64,000 bases of DNA, taken from contig NC_089185.1 in NCBI RefSeq assembly GCF_947507565.1, forward strand, positions 2,170,001-2,234,000, written 5' to 3'. Positions 11,453 to 22,848 of this stretch are shown here, piece by piece (within the stretch, counting starts at the first letter, position 1; each line of letters begins with the position of its first letter). Origin of the DNA: Oscarella lobularis (Eukaryota > Porifera > Homoscleromorpha > Homosclerophorida > Oscarellidae). Both the position numbers and the translations under genes were made by a program. The notes beneath the pieces were generated by a model. The model was not told the DNA's origin. It made no database searches and saw only the letters and a list, made by a program, of their open reading frames with translations.

Positions 11453-14400
11453 GAGTCCCGTATCAAAAGTCGGACAACATCAAATCCCGGACAGCTTCTC
11501 GCCTTATCAGCCGACCGAGAGCGGCCGACCCATTGCTATCCACAAAGCTTAGGTAGTAAGCATTAATGTGGCACAGCATTCGCTTAGCGATCCATTCGCC
11601 CGAAGGAAGGAGAGGGTTTTTTTCGTTATTTTTAGCAACACCTATTCTCGGACGGATGACATCATACCCGGACAACGCCTTCCCTCTCGTCGAGAATAGG
11701 GTCTTAGTAGGAAAGCCACATATCACCGGAAAGCCCTGACTTCGCTCTATCTGATGCCGTTTAGTTTGCGTCGATCCGACTTACTGTTTTGGAGAAAATC
11801 GACTTTTCGTGAGGCCACCTAGGGTATCAAAAGTCGGACACCTTTTTTTATTTCTGAAGCAAAGTAATTCAACGGAATTAACTCTCAAAGTACTCCAGAG
11901 TTCCTTAATCTAACACAGTCACCAAACTGAACAAAACGGCGTTCAATGACAGCAAAATTCAAAATTAGTCGAAATTGTACTCGAAGTTGTCATCAGCTTT
12001 TTTCTTCTTTCTCTTCGAGGCCGTTCAGGCCTTGCTTGAGCATCGTCTGCCTCTCTCAATCTCTTTTCTGCAGCTGCGGCAGCTCTTTGTAATTTTTTTT
12101 CGGCAGCAAGCCTTTTCTTTTCAGCTTTTTCTCGGGCCTTTGCTTCCCTTTCAATTCGTCGTTTCTCCTTTTCTTCTTCTGCTTCCTTCTTCTTTCGCTG
12201 TTTCTCTTCAAGTTTCTCGATGTTTTCAGCAGTTGTTACGACTTTTGCGGTTGGAATCTTCCTTGTCTCAGGAGGTGGCGGCAGCTGCGGCAATGTAATA
12301 ATTCGCAACGAAAAAGGAACTCGTTTTGTGACCAGTGGAGAGTGAAATCTCCGGGGTACTTGAGCAACATGAGGCTCTGAGATGGCGGGTAAAGAGGGTG
12401 GAGTCGTCGATTCCGTCAATTGAAATTTTGAGGGCGAATTCGGAAGAAGTGAAGGCGGAGAGCGGTTTTTAGCTACGGAGGTAACCTCAAGCCACTTCTT
12501 GTAGCGCTGATTTGGCAAATCATATCCTTCGTCTTTTCATTTTTCAAACCGATTTACTTCTTCTCTTGTGAACGATTCTAAAGGGTCAAAAAAACTTTGA
12601 CGAGGCTGCATACATGTATGTCGGTCAGCTAACGGAGTTAGCATGGGCAGAAGATTCCTTTTTGGAGTAGTTGACGGAACTGGGTCGATTTCTCCCGGCA
12701 AACGAATAGCTTTAGGGTTGAATGGGTAAACACCGCAAGTTCAAAAACTTCCTTCAACATTTGCTATGGTCATGGCTCGACGCCAAGCCTTAGAAAAAAG
12801 CTCGACAAAATTACTTCTGTTGACCAGCATGCCAAATCGTTCTGTTGTGAACTTTTGGCATTCCTCACTCCAGTATACTTTTAGGCAACCAAAGCAACCG
12901 CGATCGAGTGGCTGAAGAAGATGCGTCGTATGGGGTAGAAGGCAAAAAACGACCACTTCTTCTTCAACAGCTCTCTTATTAACAGGCAAGGTAAAATGGG
13001 ACGAATGTCCGTCAAGCAGCAAGAACAATGGGCGACTCCTGGGAGCGTGAACAAGAAAATGATCGGTTAACCATTCTTCAAAAATTTCTGAATTGATCTT
13101 CTTGCGATCCAATACCACCGTGGGAGGCAAAACATAGCCTGTTGCGCTCACACATGCAAGGACAGTCAATTGCGTTTTATCGCCCGACGTAGCGACGTAA
13201 GGGTGCGAACAGCCTCGTTCCACAATTACTCGGCCGGTGCGCGGATTCAACGGTACTCCTGTCTCGTCACAGTTAAAAATCTGTCCGGGCTTTTCAAACA
13301 GATTCTCTTCCTCCAGAATACGATGCAGGTTCAAATAGTATGCGTCGACGACTTCTCTCTTCGTGGCGTTCAGACGAACTTGGGCAAGTGGTTCGGCTTG
13401 ACGCAAAGCAATTTGCGGATGGCGCTCTCGAAATCTTTGCCACCATCCGAGACCAACTGTAATTTCTGCGGCGCTTTTACGACTAACGATCTCGGACGCA
13501 AGGGTGATAACCTGCTTAAACTTTAGTTAAGGCTGCACTAAAAATGAACATGAAGAGCATGCAGATGGTAACCTGTTTCCTTGTTCTGGGATAGCCAAGA
13601 GAAGCGCAATTGAGAAGAAACTGAACAAACTCATTTTCTTCCTTGTTGGAGAGGTACCTCCTTTGATCCGGTACGTGGGAATTTTTTTCCTTGCGTCTCA
13701 TTGCGTCAAATACTGTTGATCTGGGAACACCCCATCTTTGCTCAACAACTCTTAGCGATGCTCCTTCGGAAATGTCATGCAAAGCAGATTCTAGCTTTTT
13801 TGCTCCATGCGGACCTTTTGCCCATTTTTTAAAAACAGTTGGTCGCTCAACTGCAGCGAAAGACACTTTACAGTATTCTACTACGCCTATTGCAGCTGTC
13901 TGCGCCAGACAAGACCTACCTAGGCGAGGAAACACTGGCCCAACGTTCTGCGCAAGTCCCCGTCGAGACATGAAGAAGCAGCGAGGAAAAGGAAATACGA
14001 GTACGGAGAAAAGCAGGAAACAAATTGATATTAACAGCGCAAACAAGGTACCGTAAACTCACAAATATCATCAAAGATTGCGATTACTTTCATGAGCTCA
14101 GCTGCAAACGCAACCAAAAAAGTGCCTCTCAGCACCATAGGTTTAGTTAATTAAAAAATTTCACTTTCCTGCTTTTGCCTTGTAAGCCAAAAGAGCTTAG
14201 AGAACGGTTCAGTTGCGGGTCAAAGTGAAGATTTGGTAAGAAACTCGAATGACATTATATACAAAAATTGTACAAAAGTAGCAATCAGGTTACATACGTA
14301 AAAGGTTAAATATTAATTACTATGTATCGCTCAGCAGACGAGCTATTCAAGCAGAGGATCTGCACGTTCTAAAAACGCAAGAAGAAGAAAAATAAAGGCT

Positions 14401-14913
14401 CTAGCACCTACTCCCTCACCCATGTGTTCTCAAGTTGACCAAATGCCTCATCTGATATTTTTCCTTACTTGCTAAAACGTTGCTCAGCTCTACTTTATCT
14501 CAATCCTCCAGCTAAGATCACATTTAGCGAATATTGAGGTGTCCGACTTTTGATACCTTAGGTGGCCATTTTCTCCAAAACAGTCCGTCGAATCGACGAA
14601 ACTAAACGGCATCAGATAGAGCGAAGCCAGAGCTTTCGGGCGATATGCGGCTTTCCTACTCAGACCCTATGCTCGACGAGAGGGAAGGCGTTGTCCGGGT
14701 ATGATGTCATCCGTCCGAGAATAGGTGTTGCTAAAAATAACGAATAAAGCCCTCTCCTTCCTTCGTGCGAATAGATCGCTAGGCAAATGCTGTGCCACAT
14801 TAATGCTTACTACCTAAGCTTTGTGGATAGCAATGGGTCGGCCGCCCCCGGTCGGCTGGTAAGGCTAGAAGCTGTCCGGGATTTGATGTTGTCCGACATT
14901 TGATACGGGACTC
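11453..14913 (-). mobile_element. pogo-type DNA transposon with long (about 390 bp) TIRs
   Basis: Inverted arms lie at 11453 to about 11850 and about 14540-14913. They are flanked by TA on both sides (11451-11452 and 14914-14915), the target duplication of the Tc1/mariner-pogo group. The outer ends read GAGTCCCGTATCAAAAGTCGGACAAC. The inner edge of each arm repeats TATCAAAAGTCGGACA in the same orientation, so each arm carries the terminal motif twice. One spliced minus-strand transposase gene fills the interior. Confidence 0.92.
11943..14046 (-). pseudogene. pogo-family transposase with two in-frame TGA codons
   Basis: Exon 1 (14046-13573) encodes an N-terminal helix-turn-helix (KLESALHDISEGASLRVVEQ, WGVPRSTVFDAM). 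Exon 2 runs from 13511 to 11943 after a 61-bp intron whose removal joins ..YPRTRKQ to VITLASEIVS. The DDE_1 core follows, with FNCDETG, LLLDGHSSH and HTTHLLQPLD supplying the three acidic residues. The frame stays open across more than 500 codons except for TGA at 12741-12743 and at 12537-12539; beyond each, family-like sequence resumes (CGVYPFNPKAIRLPG; KDEGYDLPNQRYKKW). The C-terminus is a long basic and acidic helix (EKRRIEREAKAREKAEKKR), probably a coiled coil. The lesions suggest recent inactivation. The start codon is not settled. Confidence 0.88.
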
Positions 14914-15015
14914 TAAATATTATGAATCGCCCAAGTAAAATTTTTTATTGACCATTTATGTGGGGACTAATTACATGTTGCTTGTTACAAGTTTCGTGCA
15001 TATTATGCATGTTCA

Positions 15016-15345
15016 ATGTTGCATCTCACAAGTTACAAGTGGCAAGTGGCAAGTGGCAAGTGGCAAGTTGCAAGTTACAAGTGCATGTCACAAGTTGCAA
15101 GTTACAAGTGCATGTCACAAGTTGCAAGTTGCAAGTTGCAAGTTACAAGCGTATGTCACAAGTTGCACGTTGCAAGTTGCAATTTACATGTTGCATGTCA
15201 CAAGTTGCACGTTGCAAGTTGCAAGTTACAAGTTGCATGTTCCAAGTTGCAAGTTACAAGTTGCAAGTTGCATGGCGCATGTTGCATAGCGCATGTTGCA
15301 AGTTGCAAGCTGCAAGTTGCATGTTGCATGTTAAAAATTAAAAGT
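15016..15345. repeat. Minisatellite of CAAGTTGCAAGTTACAAGT units
   Basis: About 330 bp of degenerate 7-mers (CAAGTTG, CAAGTTA, CATGTTG) repeat head to tail. The complement of the same array lies at 20145-20330. Open frames across it in all three phases are artefacts of the repeat. Confidence 0.9.
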
Positions 15346-15667
15346 TACAAGATGTCTTCCTGCAAGAACGTGCCAGTTCCTGTTACTGTAACATGAGAGT
15401 TGCGAAGGTTAGAACATCCGAAATTCGTTGGCTTTTTCATAGTAAGCAATGTTTTTGTGCACTAAGAGTAGTTTCACATAACATGTATTAAATCAGAAAA
15501 AGATGCGTTACTTAATAACAATAACTCAGAAAGTTCGATAGATCGCCAAAACGTCTACCCAAGTAATTATCTCAAAAAAAGAACACGTATGTTTGGCCAA
15601 CGGGCTCAACAGTACTTAGCGGAATTATCCGCCTTCTCAATTATCTTAACCGGCATCGTAACTTGTC

Positions 15668-16660
15668 TCAATCGCCTTCTTTGCTTCTTTCTTTGCCTTC
15701 CAAAGGCGTTTCCAGAAGTGAAAGCAAGATAACTATTATGTCTTCTAAAGGAGGCCTGCTGTCGGGATCAAGCGTAAGACACTTGTCGACGATGACACGA
15801 ACGCTCTCCTCCAAATGCTTTCTGTCCGGTCCCTGAGGAGGACGATTATATCCTCCGCTCAGAGCGCCAACTATTTGCTGCGCTACCATGCCTTGCAAGT
15901 TGCCACACTTGCTGTCTTCCAAACAACTCAATGAGAACGACGCCAAAAGACCAGACATCTGTTGCTTTTGTGATGTGAGCGTTAAAAGCAAACATTTCCG
16001 GCGACATAAACTCTTGGGTGCCGCGTGGTCCACGAAGAGTCGTACGGCCGGTTTTCAGAAGAGTTGAGACACCCATGTCGCAAAGCTTTGACGCCATTGA
16101 TGGCAGTTCAACCTGCAGCATCGCTACAACCGCAAATTCATGCAGATAAATAAATTCTTACCAGGATGTTATTAGGTTTGACGTCAAAATGTATGACGTT
16201 CTTGTCGTGCAAATACATGAGTCCCGAACAAACTCCAGTTGCAATATTGACCTTGTCTTTCTTGGTCGAAAGCTAACGTTTTATTAAAGTATCTCCGGAG
16301 ACATAGTGAAATTTATAATGTGCTTAGAGTTTGTGCCAGTGATCCAAATATCAAACGATGCGAGTCTGCTACATTGACCATTTCCGTCACAAGGATTGTT
16401 CCTTCGGAGTCGGCTACATACCCGAAGAAACGAAAGACGTTCGGGTGATTTAAACGTCTGCAATATTTCCAAATTTATAGTGCGAATTACAAGCCTTATC
16501 ACGTACGTCAGAATCTTTCCCTCCTTCTCGTGATCAGCTCCGACTTCAAACTAGAAGACTTTCGCTGCATACGTGGTAAAGTTGATTTGCGCCTCGTACA
16601 CCCGTCCAAAGGATCCTCGACCAATCAGTTTGATTAAGTCGACGTCATCGCGATCTGTAA
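15668..16660 (-). pseudogene. Protein kinase domain (TK/TKL-like), multi-exon, broken
   Basis: In order on the minus strand: LIKLIGRGSFGRVYEAQ (glycine loop, about 16610), YAAKVF with the ATP-binding Lys followed by an in-frame TAG, LNHPNVFRFFGYVADSEGT and ILVTEM (about 16380-16460), GVCSGLMYLHDKNVIHFDVK then PNNIL (about 16165-16235), a 49-bp intron, VELPSMASKLCDMGVS, GTQEFMSPEMF (SPE in place of APE) and DVWSFGVVLIELFG. A one-base frame change near 15905 leads into KCLTLDPDSRPPLEDI and a stop at 15668. The HRD motif reads HFD and DFG reads CDMG, so the catalytic Asp, Asn and Mg-binding Asp remain but the HRD arginine is Phe. The TAG and frameshift suggest a pseudogene. Confidence 0.8.
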
Positions 16661-17309
16661 CAAAGCAGTTACCACACTAACACATGAAGATGTACTAATA
16701 TACGTAGTATTACGTAGACAAACCGAATTTTTGACAGCCATAGACTTCTCGCGTCACATCTAAGCAATCAAATTTTTGAGTGGCGATACTGCTTGGTTTT
16801 TTAGCAGCACTCACAAATTGAATCCTGACTCGCGTTCACCTTCACAGATACTTCGTCGTCGACTTCCACGTGTCTCTTTTGAGAGGAGTATGATTGCAAT
16901 CGCGACGGACGTTTTGAAACCTTTTATCTAAAAGAAATTGTACATTACAAATTGTATTTTCAATTTTATAACCTGCTGTTTCTTGAGTCGTCGAACTGTC
17001 CTTCACCACTATTATTTCTTCATCGCTGTCATTAGAAGTGAAGTTGCAGATTTCTATCCCAAAAATGTCACGCTAATATTTGTAAAGCTTGCTCAACAGT
17101 TGGTTTTATGGGGAACAGCTGCATATATTGTAAGACTTGTCTTGCGACTGGCTTTCAGAAGTAGCCCGAGGGTAAATGGAACACTCTGCTTTGTCTGCGG
17201 ATGTATAAGCCTGTCGTCAATGATCTTGCTTTCACGGTTCTTCGTTTGAAAAAGTACGATATCTATGTTAATAGAAAAAAATCCTTGTTATTGAAAGAGG
17301 CAATATTTA

Positions 17310-17916
17310 TTACAGTAAAACCTTTGTATATAGCTTTGACGTATTCGGGATGTCCTTTGAAATGCAGAGCAAACGCAGCTTCAGCAAAGAAGTGTTCTCA
17401 CGTAGGTGCTTTGGCCGAACTTTAAGGTCCTGCACAGCGTCGCCCTCGTCGGTCAACTCCTGAAGGACAGTTTTTCCTTTGGCGTTCTTCGCTAAGATTC
17501 GAGGCAATACGAACACCTCAACCATCTGCCACCAATGTGTAAAAATATTAACTGGCAGAGAATTTTTTCCTCTAACTTTTTCGTCCACAATGTCATCATC
17601 TCGTCCACGAGTTGATGCAGCACGACTGCGCGACTCTCCGTGTTTCTTCGCGATTCCTTCTTGTTGATAGACTCTGCTTAGCTTGTCGAGTTCGTATTTA
17701 GCAGCAACTGAAAAATTTTGTTCAAATTACACTCGTTTTCATGGATAAATACGTACACGAAAGCGCAGCGCCCTTCTTTTCACGTATTCTGGCTCCTTCA
17801 TGCTCGTAAACAGGTTCTTCTTCCTCCGATGAGGTCTCTTCACGATCGTCGTACGTGCGAGCCGCAATGCCTTTGCCTTGCCGCATCGAGCGCATCACTA
17901 CAACCAAATACAACAA
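17310..17916 (-). CDS. Small three-exon gene of unknown function
   Basis: Exons 17916-17757, 17707-17577 and 17525-17310 join across introns of 49 and 51 bp with agreeing phases into one frame of about 160 codons. The likely start is the ATG at 17895 (MRSMRQGKGIAARTYDD); upstream codons in the frame begin with TTG. The protein has an acidic Ser/Glu tract (ETSSEEEEPVYEHE), a charged helix (YELDKLSRVYQQEG), a basic patch (SRSRAASTRGRDDD), then VEVFVLPRILAKNAKGKTVL and KVRPKHLRENTSLLKLRL. No signal peptide or membrane segment. I do not recognise the family. It is divergent from the rve transposase gene that starts about 200 bp away and lies inside the same minisatellite-bounded block. Confidence 0.55.
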
Positions 17917-18099
17917 GAACTACACTCATTTTACTTGCTTGCACTCGCGAGCCCAAACCGTTCTTTTGCGTGGCCGTGATATGCTAGCGCATGCGCACAT
18001 ATACGCTAACCTGTACCTTACTCGCGACACAATGGTAAGACTCCATTCTCCTGTTTTCCTTCACCAGAGCATTCTTTTCAGATCGATCAACTGTCGCAA

Positions 18100-19748
18100 A
18101 TCATTCGGCGCTTGTTCAAACTGGGAAAGAAGCTGAACGTCATACTGATCTATTTGCAGCGATGTACTGGTCAACGTATCAGGTATTTCTGCATCCTACT
18201 ATTCCTACATTTTTTAAGGATTATCTGGTTCAGTTTTTCATCGTTAAAGCGTCACTTGAGGCGACACCGCCTTCGAAGACGAGGGCACCGGCGAGAACAT
18301 TTCTGGACAATTGTGCGCTTGATAATGGTTTGGGAAAGAAGTAATAGTCATACGTAGCTAAATAATTTTTACATAGATTGAACTACATTCTTGCAATAGA
18401 GATATTGGTTACCGGCAGATGTGGCAGGTGGTAAGGAAGAAGTGCGACGGGCAAGTGCTGAGGTATATTCAACTGTATAAGGTATAACAACTTTTATATG
18501 TTGAATTATAGAGAAACTGTGAGAAAAGTACTGAAGATTGTTGATCCTTGTTGAGTTAGGAACCGAAGCCGTCAGCGATTTCGTCGACGCCAATACGAGA
18601 ACCCAGTACGTTAATTAAATGAAAGCGGCCAGTGACAGGCCATGTGATCCATAGCTCTGTTGATTTGCTAGGGGCCAAATTTTGGCATATCGATGGCTAT
18701 GATAAGCTTAAAGCATTTGGCTTTGAAATACACGGAGCGATTGACGGGTAAGCTTCGTATCTGTACTATCAGTTACGTAAATGTAAGCTGTCCGATCTTC
18801 AAGATTCTCGCGTAAAATAATTTGGCTGTCAATGGTTTCAAGTAACCTCGATCGTCGCCAAGTGGCTGATCTATATTTAGACAGCGTTCTCTTTTATAAA
18901 AGTAAGAGGTTTGTAATGACGTCATTACCAAATTTTACAAACTTTAATTGCATTAGGTTGTCCAACAATAATCCGTTCAGACTGCGGAACTGAGAATTCG
19001 TTGTTGGCAACACTGCATATAATGCAACGTCACGGAGCGGCTGACAGATTTGGAGGCGAAAAGAGCTATCGATATGGTCGTTCAGTGTTCAATCAACGTA
19101 TTGAAGCTTTGTGGAGCATTTTAAAGAAATATTTTGCCACTTGGTGGATTGAACACCTAAGGGTATGCCAGCAACTGAAAACGGTGAAGTAAATGTTCCT
19201 AATATTTAGCTGTCTTAAGAGTTTGCAAATAAACGGTGTTGTCAATTTTTCAAATAGCCTCCAAAAGTAATGCAGGCAGCTTTATTATATCCAATGACAA
19301 ATATTTCTATTTCTTTCAGAGACTGTATGAGAGTCATCCTGTGGAGACCAATGCAGAGGGCACTGAATGACTTCACAGTGAGGTGGAACAACCACCCGTT
19401 TCGGAAACAGCGAAGGCGAACGGCACAGAAAGAAGCTTCTCCAAACGAGCTTTTCTGTTTGAGCGAAGAATTTGGTATGTAGCTGAAAATCAAAATTATT
19501 CAATAATTTTGGTAACGTCAGGTGGACAAAACTATGCAAAACCTGTGCATGACGACGTCATAAGATACGGAAAAGAACAAACCATGGATTCGTCACAGGA
19601 GCTACTCGTGCCAAACGAATTGAAGACTGTTCGGCGACAATTTTTGCATAGCCGCAATAGTGACCCCGAACAGTTACATTACATGCCAATGAAAGAAGTT
19701 CTAGACTTAGCTGTACAGTTTGTCCGTTTTGTTCAAAGGAATATGTAA
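18100..19748 (+). pseudogene. IS3-like (rve) transposase gene, multi-exon, one premature stop
   Basis: Pieces in order: a helix-turn-helix remnant SSLKRHLRRHRLRRRGHR (about 18240-18300); an IS3-type HTH_21 segment GYRQMWQVVRKKCDGQV (about 18410); VRKVLKIVDPC, then TGA at 18552-18554, then VRNRSRQRFRRRQY; the rve core FWHIDGYDKLKAFGFEIHGA (about 18685-18745), GCPTIIRSDCGTEN (about 18955-19000) and YGRSVFNQRIEALWSILKKY (about 19075-19130); then RALNDFTVRWNNHPFR and a final exon ending FVRFVQRNM at 19748. The acidic triad (D of IDG, D of RSDCG, E of QRIEA) is present. The exons are separated by likely GT-AG introns. It resembles the eukaryotic IS3-like group (IS3EU in Repbase naming). Confidence 0.75.
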
Positions 19749-20144
19749 CATAATGATCACTATTTGCAGACACTGCCGTACAGACTGTGTACTGCACTTG
19801 CATGAAGCTGCTACACTGAACATATTCGGAAAATGATGCGACGCGCGGCGCATACAGAAACGATCTTCGCAAAGAAATTCATTTGCCAAAAGCAAAAGTG
19901 GCTGAGATTAAAGTCATTTTACATGGCTTTTCAGTAGGAGTCCTACGACACTAGGATGATTTCAGCTTTCAGCGGAAAACCATTGAACACTTCTAATTAC
20001 AACCAAAATTGGATTTGCTTTGGACACTTTACTATAAACAGAATTAACAAAATTGCAAGAGTAGTTCAAAGAGATTTCTGCTGAAAAATTCTGAAATCGA
20101 ATGACGGTTTTGCTCCACTTTCAACAGGCGACATGCATCCTGCC

Positions 20145-20330
20145 ACTTGCAACTTGCAGCTTGCAACTTGCAACTTGCAACATGTAACCTATAACATGTT
20201 AACTGCAACTTGTGACTTGCAACATGCAACTTGCAACTTGTAACTTGCAACTTGCAACTTGTAATTTGTATCCTGTAACATGCAACATGCAACATGCACA
20301 TACAACATGTAACCTGCAACTTGTTCATTG
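20145..20330. repeat. Minisatellite of AACTTGCAACTTGTAAC units
   Basis: About 185 bp, the reverse complement of the array at 15.0-15.3 kb. The two arrays face each other around the kinase and rve transposase block. Confidence 0.88.
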
Positions 20331-20820
20331 TACTTTGCGTGACCCTTGTGGGCCACCGTAAGCTTCACCAGCGTTCTGCGACCTTCCGACAGTACGATCG
20401 ATCAGGTGCCATTGCGGTCCCACGAAAGCCCGCTCTTTTAGACTTCGATTTGCGGCCCATCGCAGCGAAAAACAATCGAAAAAAGCGAGAAAATCGAGGT
20501 ATTTCACGGGTACTTCAGACGCGCGTTAGCACAGACCGGAATATCGCCGATTTCTTCTTTCTGCGGATCTAGAGCCAGAGTCCGCAATGGAAACAGGAGA
20601 CTAAAAGCTACAGAAGACAGTCTAAGCAAAAGAAACGGGAAAACGAAGCCATTTGGAGAAGATACAGAAACGCCTTATAATTAGTTCTTTTTTAGCAAGT
20701 TCGGAACGTCGCACAGGCCCAAAAACAGCACAATTGAAAGAGAATGAAAAGAAGCATCAGCTAAAAAATTTATTTTTTAACATGGAATTTGATCCAAAAG
20801 CGTGGGAGTTTCTCATAATA

Positions 20821-22846
20821 CAGTAGAACCCCGCTTATGGACCACCCCGCTATAGCGACCACTTCCGGAGGGAACGGTTTTTTTGCCCATTCTCCTTACA
20901 TTTTTGTCCCGCTGGAGGGACCACCTAGTTTCGCTATAACGACCACCTGCTTTTCGGATTCACCTCTGACTTTACATAATGCGCATGTCAGAAGTGTGTC
21001 GCGTGTGCCTAGTGCGTTAGCCAGCAACGAGTCGCGTGTCCAGTTGCCTAAATTATGGCCTCGGGGAAGCAGAGAAAGAGCTTGTCGATAGAGGACAAGC
21101 TCAAAATAATCAAGGAAAGTGCCAGCAATAGTCAGAGGCAGCTGGCAATATCGTTCGGAGTGGGCAAATCACAAGTGCAGCGCGTACTGAAGCGGAAAGC
21201 CGAAATCATCGAAGAATTTGAGCGGAACGGTAATTTGAAGCGGAAGAGGCTCTGCGTGACTGGAGAATTTGATGATGTCGACCAGTTGACGTGGACATGG
21301 TTTGAGTTAGCCCGTTCGAAGAACACCCCTGTCAGTGGGCCAATGATCCAGGAACAAGCCAGAAAGTTTGCTGTACGGCTTGACAAGCCGCAATTTAGTG
21401 CGTCGAACGGATGGCTTGCACGATTCAAAAACCGCCATAATATTGTTGGTTCAACTCTCACAGGCGAGAGAGCGAGCGTAGAACCTGCAACAGTCGAAAG
21501 TTGGGTTCTGGAGCGTCTTCCAGAGATTGTCAGCGGTTATGCTGCCTGTGACGTTTACAACATGGACGAAACAGGTCTTCTGTTTCGTGCACTGCCTGAC
21601 AAAAGTCTATCAGTGAAAGGACGTGACTGCGCAGGGGGGAAGAAGTCCAAAGATAGACTGACAGTTGCCTTGTGTGTCAATGCCCTTGGAGAATTTGAAA
21701 CGCCGCCAGTGATAGGTCGTTCTCTTAGGCCTCGCTGTTTCAAAAGTCTGCAATTGCATCAATTACCTGTTGCCTGGGTGGCTAATAAAAAGGCATGGAT
21801 GACCAGGGATATTTTTGATCCGTGGATACGCCGTTTCAACGGAAAGATGTCTTCTCAAGGCAGAAAAGTTCTTTTGTTTCTCGATAATGCATCATCTCAC
21901 TCGCACAATTTGGATCTGTCTAATGTGAAGATTCAATTTCTTCCAGCAAATACCACTTCGGTCTTGCAGCCACTTGATCTGGGCAAAATTCAAAACATGA
22001 AATGCCACTATCGCAGCCAGATTCTACGCTCTGTTCTCAGCAAAATCGATTTATCTGCCAGCGCTACTGAGATAGCAAAGAGCATCACTGTCCTGGACGC
22101 ATGTCACTGGATAAAAACAGCCGTTTCAAAAATAAATCCGGAAACGGTTCAGAAATGTTTTCACAAGGCTGGTTTTGAATTTCAACAGGAGGACACTTTT
22201 TCTGGAGACACGAGCCAAGCTAACCCTTCGGATGAAACCCACGGTCTGGAAGAGATTCTGTCCTTAGCTGTCTCCACACTAGACCTTGCTGATCCACTTT
22301 CATCGCAATCATATGCCAATATCGATGACGACATTCAAACAACGGATGCTCTTGAAGATGGCTGGGAAGACGGCTTGGTTGAAGATTTTCTTGCCGCCAG
22401 AGAAAAGACCGTCGAAGTCGATGAAGAAGGCGAAGAGGACGTCACTGAAATTTTTCCAGAAATCAGCACTTATCCGGATGCTATTAAATGTGCCAATGAT
22501 CTAAAGCAGTTTGCGGTGCTGAAAGGTTTGGATTCCATTTTGTCAGACGTCCTGTCCATTCAAAGGAAACTGGAAGATGCTAGTTTCAGGCAGAGACAAA
22601 GCGCAAAGCAAACTTCTATTGATTCATATTGTCAACGCTTGTAGATCACACTTCAGTTGGTATACGTCGTAGAAATACTGTACACAATAAAGCGTGCCTC
22701 ATATCTTTGTTCGATAAAATTGTAGTCACGTGCATTAACGCACGCTATATGAGAGGAACACGCCCATATTCGCTGGGAGGACCACCCCGCTATAGCGACC
22801 ACTGCTTGTGGGTCCCACAGGTGGTCCTTATAGCGGGGTTCTACTG
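20821..22846 (+). mobile_element. Tigger-type pogo transposon, apparently complete
   Basis: Ends are CAGTAGAACCCCGCT (20821) and its complement AGCGGGGTTCTACTG ending at 22846, both flanked by TA (20819-20820 and 22847-22848). Inner repeats CCACCCCGCTATAGCGACCAC occur near both ends. The 2,026-bp element contains one open transposase gene and nothing else, which is the canonical autonomous arrangement. Confidence 0.95.
21055..22644 (+). CDS. Tigger/pogo transposase, full length (529 aa)
   Basis: A single ATG-started frame with no break. Residues 1-60 form a CENP-B/psq-type helix-turn-helix (KQRKSLSIEDKLKIIKESAS, SFGVGKSQVQRVLKRK). About 70-140 is a second CENP-B-like DNA-binding domain (GPMIQEQARKFA, FSASNGWLARFKNRH). 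The DDE_1 core carries NMDETGL (first Asp), LFLDNASSH (second Asp) and TTSVLQPLDLGKIQN (third Asp), giving the DDD triad of pogo enzymes. The C-terminal 130 residues are acidic. It should bind the element's own TIRs and cut and paste it at TA sites. All catalytic residues are present, so it could be active; no second copy is visible here to judge recent movement. Confidence 0.95.
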   Translation: MASGKQRKSLSIEDKLKIIKESASNSQRQLAISFGVGKSQVQRVLKRKAEIIEEFERNGNLKRKRLCVTGEFDDVDQLTWTWFELARSKNTPVSGPMIQEQARKFAVRLDKPQFSASNGWLARFKNRHNIVGSTLTGERASVEPATVESWVLERLPEIVSGYAACDVYNMDETGLLFRALPDKSLSVKGRDCAGGKKSKDRLTVALCVNALGEFETPPVIGRSLRPRCFKSLQLHQLPVAWVANKKAWMTRDIFDPWIRRFNGKMSSQGRKVLLFLDNASSHSHNLDLSNVKIQFLPANTTSVLQPLDLGKIQNMKCHYRSQILRSVLSKIDLSASATEIAKSITVLDACHWIKTAVSKINPETVQKCFHKAGFEFQQEDTFSGDTSQANPSDETHGLEEILSLAVSTLDLADPLSSQSYANIDDDIQTTDALEDGWEDGLVEDFLAAREKTVEVDEEGEEDVTEIFPEISTYPDAIKCANDLKQFAVLKGLDSILSDVLSIQRKLEDASFRQRQSAKQTSIDSYCQRL

Positions 22847-22848
22847 TA

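Noticed and set aside
11463-11726. Frame MICGFPTKTLFSTRGKALSG in the left pogo arm, similar to one at 14562-14747
   Set aside because: It is the inverted-repeat arm itself, read in both copies; differences and stops between the two look neutral.
14948-15396. Three overlapping open frames (LQVASCKLQV-type)
   Set aside because: Produced by the TTGCAAG minisatellite in all three phases.
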